Shown here piece after piece: positions 1-5,940 of a DNA stretch of 6,697 nt. Source of the DNA: Lysobacterales bacterium. GTDB lineage: Bacteria; Pseudomonadota; Gammaproteobacteria; Xanthomonadales; SZUA-5. The stretch lies in the NCBI GenBank assembly GCA_024710675.1, contig JANJUH010000129.1, positions 1 through 6,697 of the forward strand, read 5' to 3'. Numbering within the stretch: the first letter of the stretch is position 1; each line of letters starts with the position of its first letter. Position numbers and translations under genes: made by a program. The notes under the pieces were generated by a model that saw nothing but the letters and a program-made list of their open reading frames with translations, did no database searches and was not told the origin of the DNA.

Positions 1-545
1 CCGGCGTTGCGGGTGGGGCGTTTTTTTTGTGTGTGTTGCGGGGTCGCCCTGGGGCGCGCGGTGACCTTGTGAAGGCGCGCGGCGACCCCCACGCCGCTCA
101 TGCCGATCGGGTAGCGGATGCCGTCCTGCTCGTCGATGACGTACTCCTGCGGCAGCACGTGCAGGATTTTCTGGTCGGCCGGGATCGGCATCGCGCGCGC
201 GGCGTCGAGCACGCGGTCGACGTCGAAGTCGGTCACTTCCTTGTCGCGGATGGCGACGATGCCGTGCGAATTCAGGCTCTTGACGTGGCTACCGCTGATG
301 CCGGCGTACACGGAGCGGATTTCGCAGCCGCTCATCTGTTCGGCTTCCTCGATCGCGCGCTGGATCGATTGCACGGTCGATTCGATGTCGACGACCACGC
401 CGCGCTTGATGCCGCGCGAGGCGTGCGAGCCGAGGCCAATCAGCTCCACGGGCTCGCCGGGCGCGTGCTCGCCGACCATCGCCACCACCTTGCTGGTGCC
501 GATGTCGAGGCCGACGACGAGGGATTTGTCCGACTTGCGGGTCAT
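1..545 (-). CDS. ftsA: Cell division protein FtsA, N-terminal part (runs off left edge)
   Basis: FtsA is the actin-like ATPase that anchors FtsZ filaments to the inner membrane and recruits later divisome proteins. The start is the ATG at 545-543, which overlaps the ftsQ stop as ATGA; 181 codons are present of the roughly 410 usual for the family. Visible parts are the phosphate-1 loop GLDIGTSKV (residues 12-20), a 1A subdomain with RGIKRGVVVDIEST (44-57) and IQRAIEEAEQM (61-71), and the 1C subdomain characteristic of FtsA in place of actin's 1B, ending in LPQEYVIDEQDGI (131-143). Up to GMSGV (148-152) it follows the family well. After that (below about base 90) similarity collapses although the frame stays open, which I read as sequence error at the contig tip. 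No Shine-Dalgarno precedes the ATG, so translation probably depends on coupling to ftsQ. Identity is secure; the last 30 residues should not be trusted. Confidence 0.95.
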   Translation of the reverse strand, partial: MTRKSDKSLVVGLDIGTSKVVAMVGEHAPGEPVELIGLGSHASRGIKRGVVVDIESTVQSIQRAIEEAEQMSGCEIRSVYAGISGSHVKSLNSHGIVAIRDKEVTDFDVDRVLDAARAMPIPADQKILHVLPQEYVIDEQDGIRYPIGMSGVGVAARLHKVTARPRATPQHTQKKRPTRNA

Positions 546-1300
546 GGCGATGGCGGGGGGCTGTCCGGATTCAGGGGAGGCACGGCTTCACCGTAGGCAA
601 GCGCGAAACCGTGGGTGTAACGCAGGTCGGCGACGGCGACCGGGCGCGGATCGAAGGTGGGAAGGCGCGGCAGGCTGTCGACGAAGCGACGCCAGCGCAG
701 GTCGATGTCGCGGCTGCCGAGTCGAATCACCAGGCCGTCGTCGAGCCGGTATTCGAGTGCGCCGCGGGGACTCATGCTGGCGGCGACGATGCGCCGGCCA
801 TGGGCTTCGACATCACCCTGGGCACGCTGGTAGCGGCGCGCCAGCTCGGGCATGCGCTCGTCGGGCGCGTCCAGCAGCGGCAGGCCGCGGGTCTCGCCGG
901 CGCCACGCGCCGGAAACACCGCGCCGGTGACGTCGACCAGTTCCTCCTCGCCGCGCTGGCCGAGCAGCTCGCGCTCGGAGAAGCGCACCTCGAGCACATC
1001 GGGCCAGTGCTTGCGGACCTCGACCTCGGCGACCCAGGGCAGCGCCAGCACACGCTCGCGCACCTCCTCGGGCCGGGTCGCGAAGAAGCCTGCAGTGGCC
1101 GCCGGCGCGGCCGCGGCGCGGATCTGCTCGGCACTGACGCGCTGGAAGGCGCCACCCTCGCGGGTGACATCGATCCACTGGAAGGGCAGCAGCGCGCCGC
1201 CATTGCGCGCCATGATCGCGCCGCTGGCGAGCACGACGAGCGCCGCCACGGCAAGGATGCCGGAAGCGCTCATCAGCCAGGCGCGGCGGACTTCGCTCAT
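542..1300 (-). CDS. ftsQ: Cell division protein FtsQ (POTRA-domain divisome protein)
   Basis: FtsQ is a bitopic inner-membrane protein that links early and late divisome proteins and binds FtsB/FtsL in the periplasm. The product is 252 residues: a very short cytoplasmic tail (1-8, shorter than in E. coli), one membrane helix (about 9-31), a POTRA domain (about 41-111, with LPWV at 87-90 and RKHWPDVLEV at 96-105), then the FtsQ beta domain with LDDGLVIRLG (186-195) and the C-terminal DLRY (225-228). The end is proline-rich (PPLNPDSPPPSP). The start at 1300 is chosen because it overlaps the ddl stop as ATGA, has GAGGTG just upstream and leads straight into the membrane helix. The same frame stays open up to 1513, but that extension is Arg-rich, lies inside ddl and would bury the helix, so it is rejected. 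Confidence 0.95.
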   Translation of the reverse strand: MSEVRRAWLMSASGILAVAALVVLASGAIMARNGGALLPFQWIDVTREGGAFQRVSAEQIRAAAAPAATAGFFATRPEEVRERVLALPWVAEVEVRKHWPDVLEVRFSERELLGQRGEEELVDVTGAVFPARGAGETRGLPLLDAPDERMPELARRYQRAQGDVEAHGRRIVAASMSPRGALEYRLDDGLVIRLGSRDIDLRWRRFVDSLPRLPTFDPRPVAVADLRYTHGFALAYGEAVPPLNPDSPPPSP

Positions 1301-2235
1301 GCCTGCACCTCGCCGAAGCTGGTCTCGAGGATGCGCCAGCACAGCGCCTGAAAATCGATGCCGGCCTCGCGCGCCGCTTTGGGCACCAGGCTGTGGCTGG
1401 TCATGCCGGGCGTGGTGTTGACCTCCAGCAGGAAGAACTCGCCGCTCTTCGCCTGCATCACATCGATACGACCCCAGCCGCTGGCGCCGACGGCGGCGAA
1501 GGCGCGCTCGCACAGGCGCTCCAGCGCCGCTTCCTCCTGCGGCGAGGTCAGGCCGGGGCAGACGTACTGGGTGTCGTCGCTGACGTACTTGGCGTGGTAA
1601 TCGTAGAACTCGCCGGGCGGCACGATGCGGATCGAGGGCAAGGCGACGCCATCGAGGATGCCGACCGTCAGCTCCGGGCCCTCGATCAGGCGCTCGATCA
1701 GCAGCTCGCCGTCGTAGCGTGCCGCCAGTTCCAACGCGGCCGGCAGGTCGCCCGCATCGAAGACACGGGTGACGCCGACGCTCGAACCCTCGCGCGCAGG
1801 CTTGACGATGGCCGGCAGGCCGATCGCGGCCAGGGCACGGTCCACCGGCTCACCGGGCGCGAGCACGGCGAACTCGGGCGTCGGGATGCCGAGCGATTGC
1901 CAGACGCGTTTGGTGCGCACCTTGTCCATGCTCAGCGCCGAACCGAGCACACCGGAACCGGTATAGGGCACGCCGAGCGCCTCCAGTGCGCCCTGCAGCA
2001 CGCCATCCTCGCCACCGCGGCCGTGCAGGATGTTGAACACACGCTCGCAGCCGCCGGCCTGGATCAGCACGATCAGGGCCGTGATGCCGTCCACCGGCGT
2101 CACGTCGACACCCTTGGCGCGCAGGGCGTCGAGCACGTTGGCACCGCTCTGCAGCGAGACCTCCCGCTCGGAGCTGTCGCCGCCCATCACCACGGCGACG
2201 CGACCGAAGTCGGCGGGATCGTGAATCCGCTTCAT
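1297..2235 (-). CDS. ddl: D-alanine--D-alanine ligase
   Basis: This ATP-grasp ligase makes the D-Ala-D-Ala dipeptide that MurF adds to the peptidoglycan precursor in the cytoplasm. The product is 312 residues, normal for the DdlB-type enzyme. Visible motifs are VAVVMGGDSSEREVS (13-27, with the first substrate-binding Glu at 24), HGRGGEDG (71-78), the ATP-binding lysine in IVKPAREGSSVGV (143-155), YDYHAKY (211-217, the omega-loop tyrosine region), RIDVM (256-260) and the metal-binding EVNTTPGMT (271-279). The YDYHAKY tyrosine suits the D-Ala enzyme rather than a D-Ala-D-Lac ligase. A start at 2253 is also in frame, but 2235 is preferred: it overlaps the murC stop as ATGA and sits six bases after a strong AAGGAGG. 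Its place between murC and ftsQ is the classic gammaproteobacterial ddlB position. Confidence 0.97.
   Translation of the reverse strand: MKRIHDPADFGRVAVVMGGDSSEREVSLQSGANVLDALRAKGVDVTPVDGITALIVLIQAGGCERVFNILHGRGGEDGVLQGALEALGVPYTGSGVLGSALSMDKVRTKRVWQSLGIPTPEFAVLAPGEPVDRALAAIGLPAIVKPAREGSSVGVTRVFDAGDLPAALELAARYDGELLIERLIEGPELTVGILDGVALPSIRIVPPGEFYDYHAKYVSDDTQYVCPGLTSPQEEAALERLCERAFAAVGASGWGRIDVMQAKSGEFFLLEVNTTPGMTSHSLVPKAAREAGIDFQALCWRILETSFGEVQA
1306..1311 (-). promoter_or_regulatory. Ribosome binding site of ftsQ
   Basis: GAGGTG in the last codons of ddl, with about six bases between its core and the ATG at 1300. It supports the 252-residue FtsQ. Confidence 0.6.
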
Positions 2236-3674
2236 GCCCGCCCTCCTTCGCATCGCAGGCCGTGTTCGTCGAGTTCGTGGGCCACCGCCCCAATGTCGCC
2301 GGCACCCTGCAGCAGCAGAAGGTCACCATCGCGCAACAGGTCCGGCAGCACCGCCGGCAACTCACGCGGATGCGACACGAAGACCGGGTCGACGCGGCCA
2401 CGGGCGCGCACGGCGCGCGCCAGTGCGCGTCCATCGGCGCCCGCGATCGGCTGCTCGCCGGCGGCGTAGACCTCGGAGAGCACCAGCACATCGACCAGGC
2501 TCAGCACCTCGGCGAAGTCGTCCAGCAAATCACGCGTGCGGGTGTAGCGATGCGGCTGGAAGGCCAGCACCAGACGCTTCTCGGGCCAGCCGCCGCGGGC
2601 GGCCTCGATGACCGCGCGCACCTCGCGCGGATGGTGGCCGTAGTCGTCGACGAACATCGCCTCGCCGCCGGCCCAGCGCAACGGCGGGTGGCGATGGAAG
2701 CGCCGGCCGACCCCACCGAAGCGACCGAGGGCCGTGGCAATGGTCTCGACATCGACGCCGATCTCGAGCGCCACCGCCGCCGCCGCGCAGGCGTTCTGCA
2801 CATTGTGGCGACCCGGCAGCGCCAGACGTACCGGCTGCGGCACCTCGCCCGGCACATGCAGCAGAAAGCGCATCTCGTGGCCGTGCTGCTCGATCGCGCT
2901 GGCGCGAATCTCGGCATCCTCGGCGCAGCCGTAGGTGCGGATCGCGCGCGCGCTGCGCGCGGCCAGCGCGCGGGTCTCGGGATCGTCGATGCACAGTACC
3001 GCGAGACCGTAGAAGGGCAGGCGGTGCAGGAACTCGTCGAAAGCCGCCTTCAGGCGCTCGAAGTCGCCGCCGAAGTTCTCGAGATGGTCGGCATCGATGT
3101 TGGTGACCACCGCGATCAGCGGTTGCAGCATCAGGAAGGAGCCGTCGCTCTCGTCGGCTTCGGCGACCAGGTACTCGCCGGCGCCCAGGCGTGCGTGGGT
3201 GCCGGCGCTGTTGAGCAAGCCACCGATCACGAAGGTGGGATCGAGCCCGGCCTCGGCGAGGATCGAGGCGACCAGGCTGGTGGTGGTGGTCTTGCCGTGG
3301 GTGCCGGCCACGGCGATACCGCGGCGGAAACGCATCAGCTCACCCAGCATCTCGGCGCGGGGCACCACCGGCAGGTGACGCTCGCGCGCCGCCTTCAGTT
3401 CGGGGTTGTCGGCGCGGATTGCGCTGGAAGCGACCACCACGTCGACGGTCTCCACGTGCGCCGCCGCGTGGCCGCGCTCGATGCGCACACCGAGTTCGGC
3501 GAGGCGGCGCGTGACCGGCGTCGATGCCGCGTCGGAGCCGCTGACCGTGTAACCCAGGTTGTGCATCACCTCGGCGATGCCGCTCATGCCGGCGCCGCCG
3601 ATGCCGATGAAGTGCACGCGGCGGAAAGCGGCCATCGAGTCCTGGCCCGGGCGGAAGCGGGCGGCAATGCTCAT
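2232..3674 (-). CDS. murC: UDP-N-acetylmuramate--L-alanine ligase
   Basis: MurC adds L-alanine to UDP-MurNAc using ATP, the first peptide step of peptidoglycan precursor synthesis in the cytoplasm. The product is 480 residues, typical for the family, with all three Mur ligase domains. The N-terminal Rossmann UDP-binding domain has HFIGIGGAGMSGIAE (21-35). The central ATPase domain has the P-loop AGTHGKTTTTS (123-133), EADESDGSF (172-180) and TNIDADHLENFGG (191-203). The linker LPGRHNVQNA (287-296) leads to the C-terminal domain with DDYGHHPREV (343-352) and FQPHRYTRT (372-380). The start at 3674 overlaps the murG stop as ATGA and follows a GGAG. A second ATG at codon 14, just before the Rossmann fold, is possible but would leave a gap after murG. 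No key residue is missing. Confidence 0.97.
   Translation of the reverse strand: MSIAARFRPGQDSMAAFRRVHFIGIGGAGMSGIAEVMHNLGYTVSGSDAASTPVTRRLAELGVRIERGHAAAHVETVDVVVASSAIRADNPELKAARERHLPVVPRAEMLGELMRFRRGIAVAGTHGKTTTTSLVASILAEAGLDPTFVIGGLLNSAGTHARLGAGEYLVAEADESDGSFLMLQPLIAVVTNIDADHLENFGGDFERLKAAFDEFLHRLPFYGLAVLCIDDPETRALAARSARAIRTYGCAEDAEIRASAIEQHGHEMRFLLHVPGEVPQPVRLALPGRHNVQNACAAAAVALEIGVDVETIATALGRFGGVGRRFHRHPPLRWAGGEAMFVDDYGHHPREVRAVIEAARGGWPEKRLVLAFQPHRYTRTRDLLDDFAEVLSLVDVLVLSEVYAAGEQPIAGADGRALARAVRARGRVDPVFVSHPRELPAVLPDLLRDGDLLLLQGAGDIGAVAHELDEHGLRCEGGRA
2242..2248 (-). promoter_or_regulatory. Strong ribosome binding site of ddl
   Basis: AAGGAGG, a near-perfect anti-16S match within the last codons of murC, six bases before the ATG at 2235. 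It lies downstream of the alternative ATG at 2253 and so settles the ddl start. It is the strongest such site in the window. Confidence 0.75.
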
Positions 3675-4756
3675 CGGGCAGGCTCCAGGCAGGCGTCGGC
3701 CACGCGCTCGGCGGCGTCGATGCGGGCCAGGCCGCGCGCGGCCTGCGCCATCGCCAGCAGGGATGCGCGATCGGCGGCGAGGGCATCGAGGCGCGCGGCG
3801 AGCGCACTGGCATCGAGATGGGATTCAGGCATCAATTCGGCTGCACCGGCGTCGACCAGCCAGCGCGCATTGGCGGTCTGGTGATCGTCGACCGCGTGCG
3901 GGAAGGGCACCAGCAGCGCGCCCAAGCCGGCGGCGGTGAGCTCGGCGATGGTCAGCGCGCCAGCACGACAGAGCACGAGATCGGCCCAGGCGTAGGCGGT
4001 CGCCATGTCGTCGACGAAGGGCTCGACGCGCCCGGCGATGCCGGTGGCAGCCCAGGCGGCGCGGGCCTCATCGGCGAGCTTTGCACCGCACTGGTGCCAG
4101 ACCTCGGGACGGCGTTCGGCCGGCAGCATCGCGATCGCCTCCGGCACGAGGCGATTCAAGGCGCGCGCGCCCTGGCTGCCGCCGAGCACGAGCAGGCGCA
4201 GCGGACCGCTGCGGCCGGCGAAGCGCGCGGCCGGAGCCGGCAAGGCAGCGATGGCCGCACGCACCGGATTACCGACCCACTCCCCGCGGCCGGCGAAGGC
4301 ATCGGGGAAACCGGTCAGCACCCGGCGGGCCAGCTTCGCCAGCACGCGATTGGTCAGGCCCGGGATACGGTTCTGTTCGTGCACGATCAGCGGGCAGCGC
4401 AACAGGCTGGCGGCGAGGCCCCCGGGACCGGCCGCGTAGCCGCCCATCGACAGCACGCTGCGCGGCTGCTCGCGGCGCAGCACGGCGAGCGCGGCCCAGA
4501 CCGCACGCGCCAGCATCCACGGCGTCGCGAGCAGCCGTGCGAGGCCCTTGCCGCGCAGCCCACCGACGCGGATCGCGCGGAAGGGCAGGCCATGCTTCGG
4601 CACCAGCGTCGCCTCCATGCCGCCCTCGGCACCCAGCCAGACCACCGGGATCGCGCGCTCGCGCAGGACTGCGGCGGCTGCGAGGCCCGGGAAGACATGG
4701 CCGCCGGTGCCACCGGCCATCACCAGCACCGGGCGCCGGTCTGCACTCGCGCTCAT
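3671..4756 (-). CDS. murG: Lipid II synthase, UDP-GlcNAc:undecaprenyl-PP-MurNAc-pentapeptide GlcNAc transferase
   Basis: MurG is a GT-B fold glycosyltransferase (family GT28) on the cytoplasmic face of the inner membrane. It transfers GlcNAc from UDP-GlcNAc to lipid I to give lipid II. The product is 361 residues, the usual length. The N-terminal domain has the glycine-rich MAGGTGGHVFPGL (13-25), VGGLRGKG (64-71), SMGGYAAGPGGLAA (103-116) and HEQNRIPGLTNR (126-137). GNPVR (162-166) closes it, and the UDP-GlcNAc-binding domain has LGGSQGAR (191-198), CRAGALTIAEL (263-273) and PFPHAVDDHQTANA (284-297). The start at 4756 overlaps the ftsW stop as ATGA, has GGAGG just upstream and puts the first glycine loop at the usual distance from the N-terminus. 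The frame remains open to 5188, inside ftsW; that Arg/Gly-rich extension has no family resemblance and is rejected. Confidence 0.97.
   Translation of the reverse strand: MSASADRRPVLVMAGGTGGHVFPGLAAAAVLRERAIPVVWLGAEGGMEATLVPKHGLPFRAIRVGGLRGKGLARLLATPWMLARAVWAALAVLRREQPRSVLSMGGYAAGPGGLAASLLRCPLIVHEQNRIPGLTNRVLAKLARRVLTGFPDAFAGRGEWVGNPVRAAIAALPAPAARFAGRSGPLRLLVLGGSQGARALNRLVPEAIAMLPAERRPEVWHQCGAKLADEARAAWAATGIAGRVEPFVDDMATAYAWADLVLCRAGALTIAELTAAGLGALLVPFPHAVDDHQTANARWLVDAGAAELMPESHLDASALAARLDALAADRASLLAMAQAARGLARIDAAERVADACLEPAR
3683..3686 (-). promoter_or_regulatory. Ribosome binding site of murC
   Basis: GGAG in the end of murG, eight bases before the ATG at 3674. It supports the first rather than the fourteenth Met codon as the MurC start. 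Confidence 0.5.
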
Positions 4757-5940
4757 GGCGACCTCCCCGAGGCAACCCCTTCGTGGGCACCGACCGCCAG
4801 CGGCTGGCGCAGCGCGGCGCTGACCTTCAGCAGCAGGCCAACCGCCACGCAGCTCGCCAGCACGCTGGAACCGCCGGAACTGATCAGCGGCAGGGTCAGG
4901 CCCTTGGTCGGCAGTGCGCCGATGTTGACGCCGATGCTGATCACCGACTGCAGCGCCAGCCACAGGCCGATGCCGTAGGCGATGTGCGCCTCGAAGGGCC
5001 GACCCTGGCGCAGGCCTTCGATGCCCAAGCGGAAAGCGCGGCCGGTGAGCAGGACGAACAGGCCGATCACCACGACCAGGCCGAAGAAGCCGAGTTCCTC
5101 GGCGATCACCGCGACAATGAAGTCGGTGTGCGCCTCGGGCAGGTAGAAGAGCTTCTGCACGCTCTCGCCCAGGCCCACGCCGAACCACTCGCCACGACCG
5201 ACGGCGATCAGCGCCTGGGTGAGCTGGTAACCGGCACGCTCGGGATCGGCCCAGGGATCGAGGAAGGCGAGCAGGCGGCGCAAGCGATAGGGTTCGGCCA
5301 CGGCGATGGCGACCGCGAAGGGCATCAGGACCACGGCGATCCCGATCAGGTGCCGGGCGGAACCGCCGGCCAGCCAGATCATCCCGCCGGCGATGCTCAG
5401 CACCAGTACGGCGCCGCCGAAATCCGGCTGCGCAAGGAGCAGCCCCACCAGCGCGACGGCGACGATCAGCGGCTTGATCACACCCATGAAGGTCCGCTGC
5501 ATCGCTTCCTGGTGGCGCACGAAGTAGCCGGCCAGGTAGATGATCAGCAGCAGCTTGACCGCCTCGACCGCCTGGAAGTTGGAAATGCCGCCACGGATCC
5601 AGCGCCGCGCGCCCTTGACCTCGACGCCGAGGCCGGGCACGAAGACCAGCAGCAGCAGCACGAAGGCGACGAGGATGAGGTAAGGCGAGTGCCGCTTGAG
5701 CGTGTCGAGATCGACCCGGTAGGCCAGCCAGCCCAGGCCGAAGCCAAGCGCCAGGAAGACCAGGTGCCGTTGCAGGAAGTAGAAGGTGCCGACTTTCATC
5801 GACTCGGCGATCGCCAGCGAGCTCGAAGCCACCATCACCAGGCCGATGCAGGCCAGGGCCAGCGCGCTGCTGGCGATCACGCCATCGAGCGGCACCGTGG
5901 GTGCCGGAGGCAGGCGGCGGGCTTGCAGGACGGCGGCCAT
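4753..5940 (-). CDS. ftsW: Septal peptidoglycan glycosyltransferase FtsW (SEDS family)
   Basis: FtsW is the SEDS-family polymerase that works with the transpeptidase FtsI to build septal glycan strands from lipid II. The product is 395 residues with about ten hydrophobic membrane segments after a short cytoplasmic tail. Family landmarks are GARRWI (110-115), AQPDFGGAVLV (170-180), LDPWADPERAGYQLTQALIAVGRG (227-250), LPEAHTDFI (267-275, whose Asp 273 aligns with the catalytic aspartate of SEDS proteins), EELGF (281-285) and PLISSGGSS (351-359). Retention of LPEAHTDFI and the position in the dcw cluster favour FtsW over RodA. The helix after GGISNF reads QAVEAVKL where many homologues have a Pro before the Glu; I take this as lineage variation. 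The ATG at 5940 is chosen because AAGGT lies six bases upstream; a TTG one codon earlier (5943) would give a four-base overlap with mraY but sits only three bases from that site. Confidence 0.96.
   Translation of the reverse strand: MAAVLQARRLPPAPTVPLDGVIASSALALACIGLVMVASSSLAIAESMKVGTFYFLQRHLVFLALGFGLGWLAYRVDLDTLKRHSPYLILVAFVLLLLVFVPGLGVEVKGARRWIRGGISNFQAVEAVKLLLIIYLAGYFVRHQEAMQRTFMGVIKPLIVAVALVGLLLAQPDFGGAVLVLSIAGGMIWLAGGSARHLIGIAVVLMPFAVAIAVAEPYRLRRLLAFLDPWADPERAGYQLTQALIAVGRGEWFGVGLGESVQKLFYLPEAHTDFIVAVIAEELGFFGLVVVIGLFVLLTGRAFRLGIEGLRQGRPFEAHIAYGIGLWLALQSVISIGVNIGALPTKGLTLPLISSGGSSVLASCVAVGLLLKVSAALRQPLAVGAHEGVASGRSP
4761..4765 (-). promoter_or_regulatory. Ribosome binding site of murG
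   Basis: GGAGG, inside a longer GGGGAGGT, in the last codons of ftsW, four bases before the murG ATG. The spacing is tight but the match is strong. It supports the 361-residue MurG rather than the longer open frame. Confidence 0.65.

Noticed and set aside
27..596. Plus-strand open frames opposite ftsA (27-596 and 118-930)
   Set aside because: They are antisense to ftsA and ftsQ, with low-complexity Ala/Asp/His/Arg-rich or Ser/Arg-rich translations and no family resemblance.
1301..1513. N-terminal extension of FtsQ by 71 residues
   Set aside because: It is an out-of-frame reading of ddl, Arg-rich, placed before the membrane helix. The ATG at 1300 has a good ribosome site and overlaps the ddl stop.
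2262..3884. A 540-codon plus-strand open frame opposite murC and the end of murG
   Set aside because: This is an antisense shadow: high GC and the codon bias of the real genes leave few stops on the opposite strand. No domain, and no start context that I could support.
4757..5188. N-terminal extension of MurG by 144 residues
   Set aside because: The extension lies out of frame inside ftsW, is Arg/Gly-rich, and moves the conserved glycine loop far from the N-terminus. The ATG at 4756 has a ribosome site and a stop overlap.
5647..5661. A short CAG/AGC-type triplet repeat
   Set aside because: It encodes the leucine run of an FtsW membrane helix (LLLLV near residues 95-99) through repeated CTG-type codons, so it needs no separate explanation.
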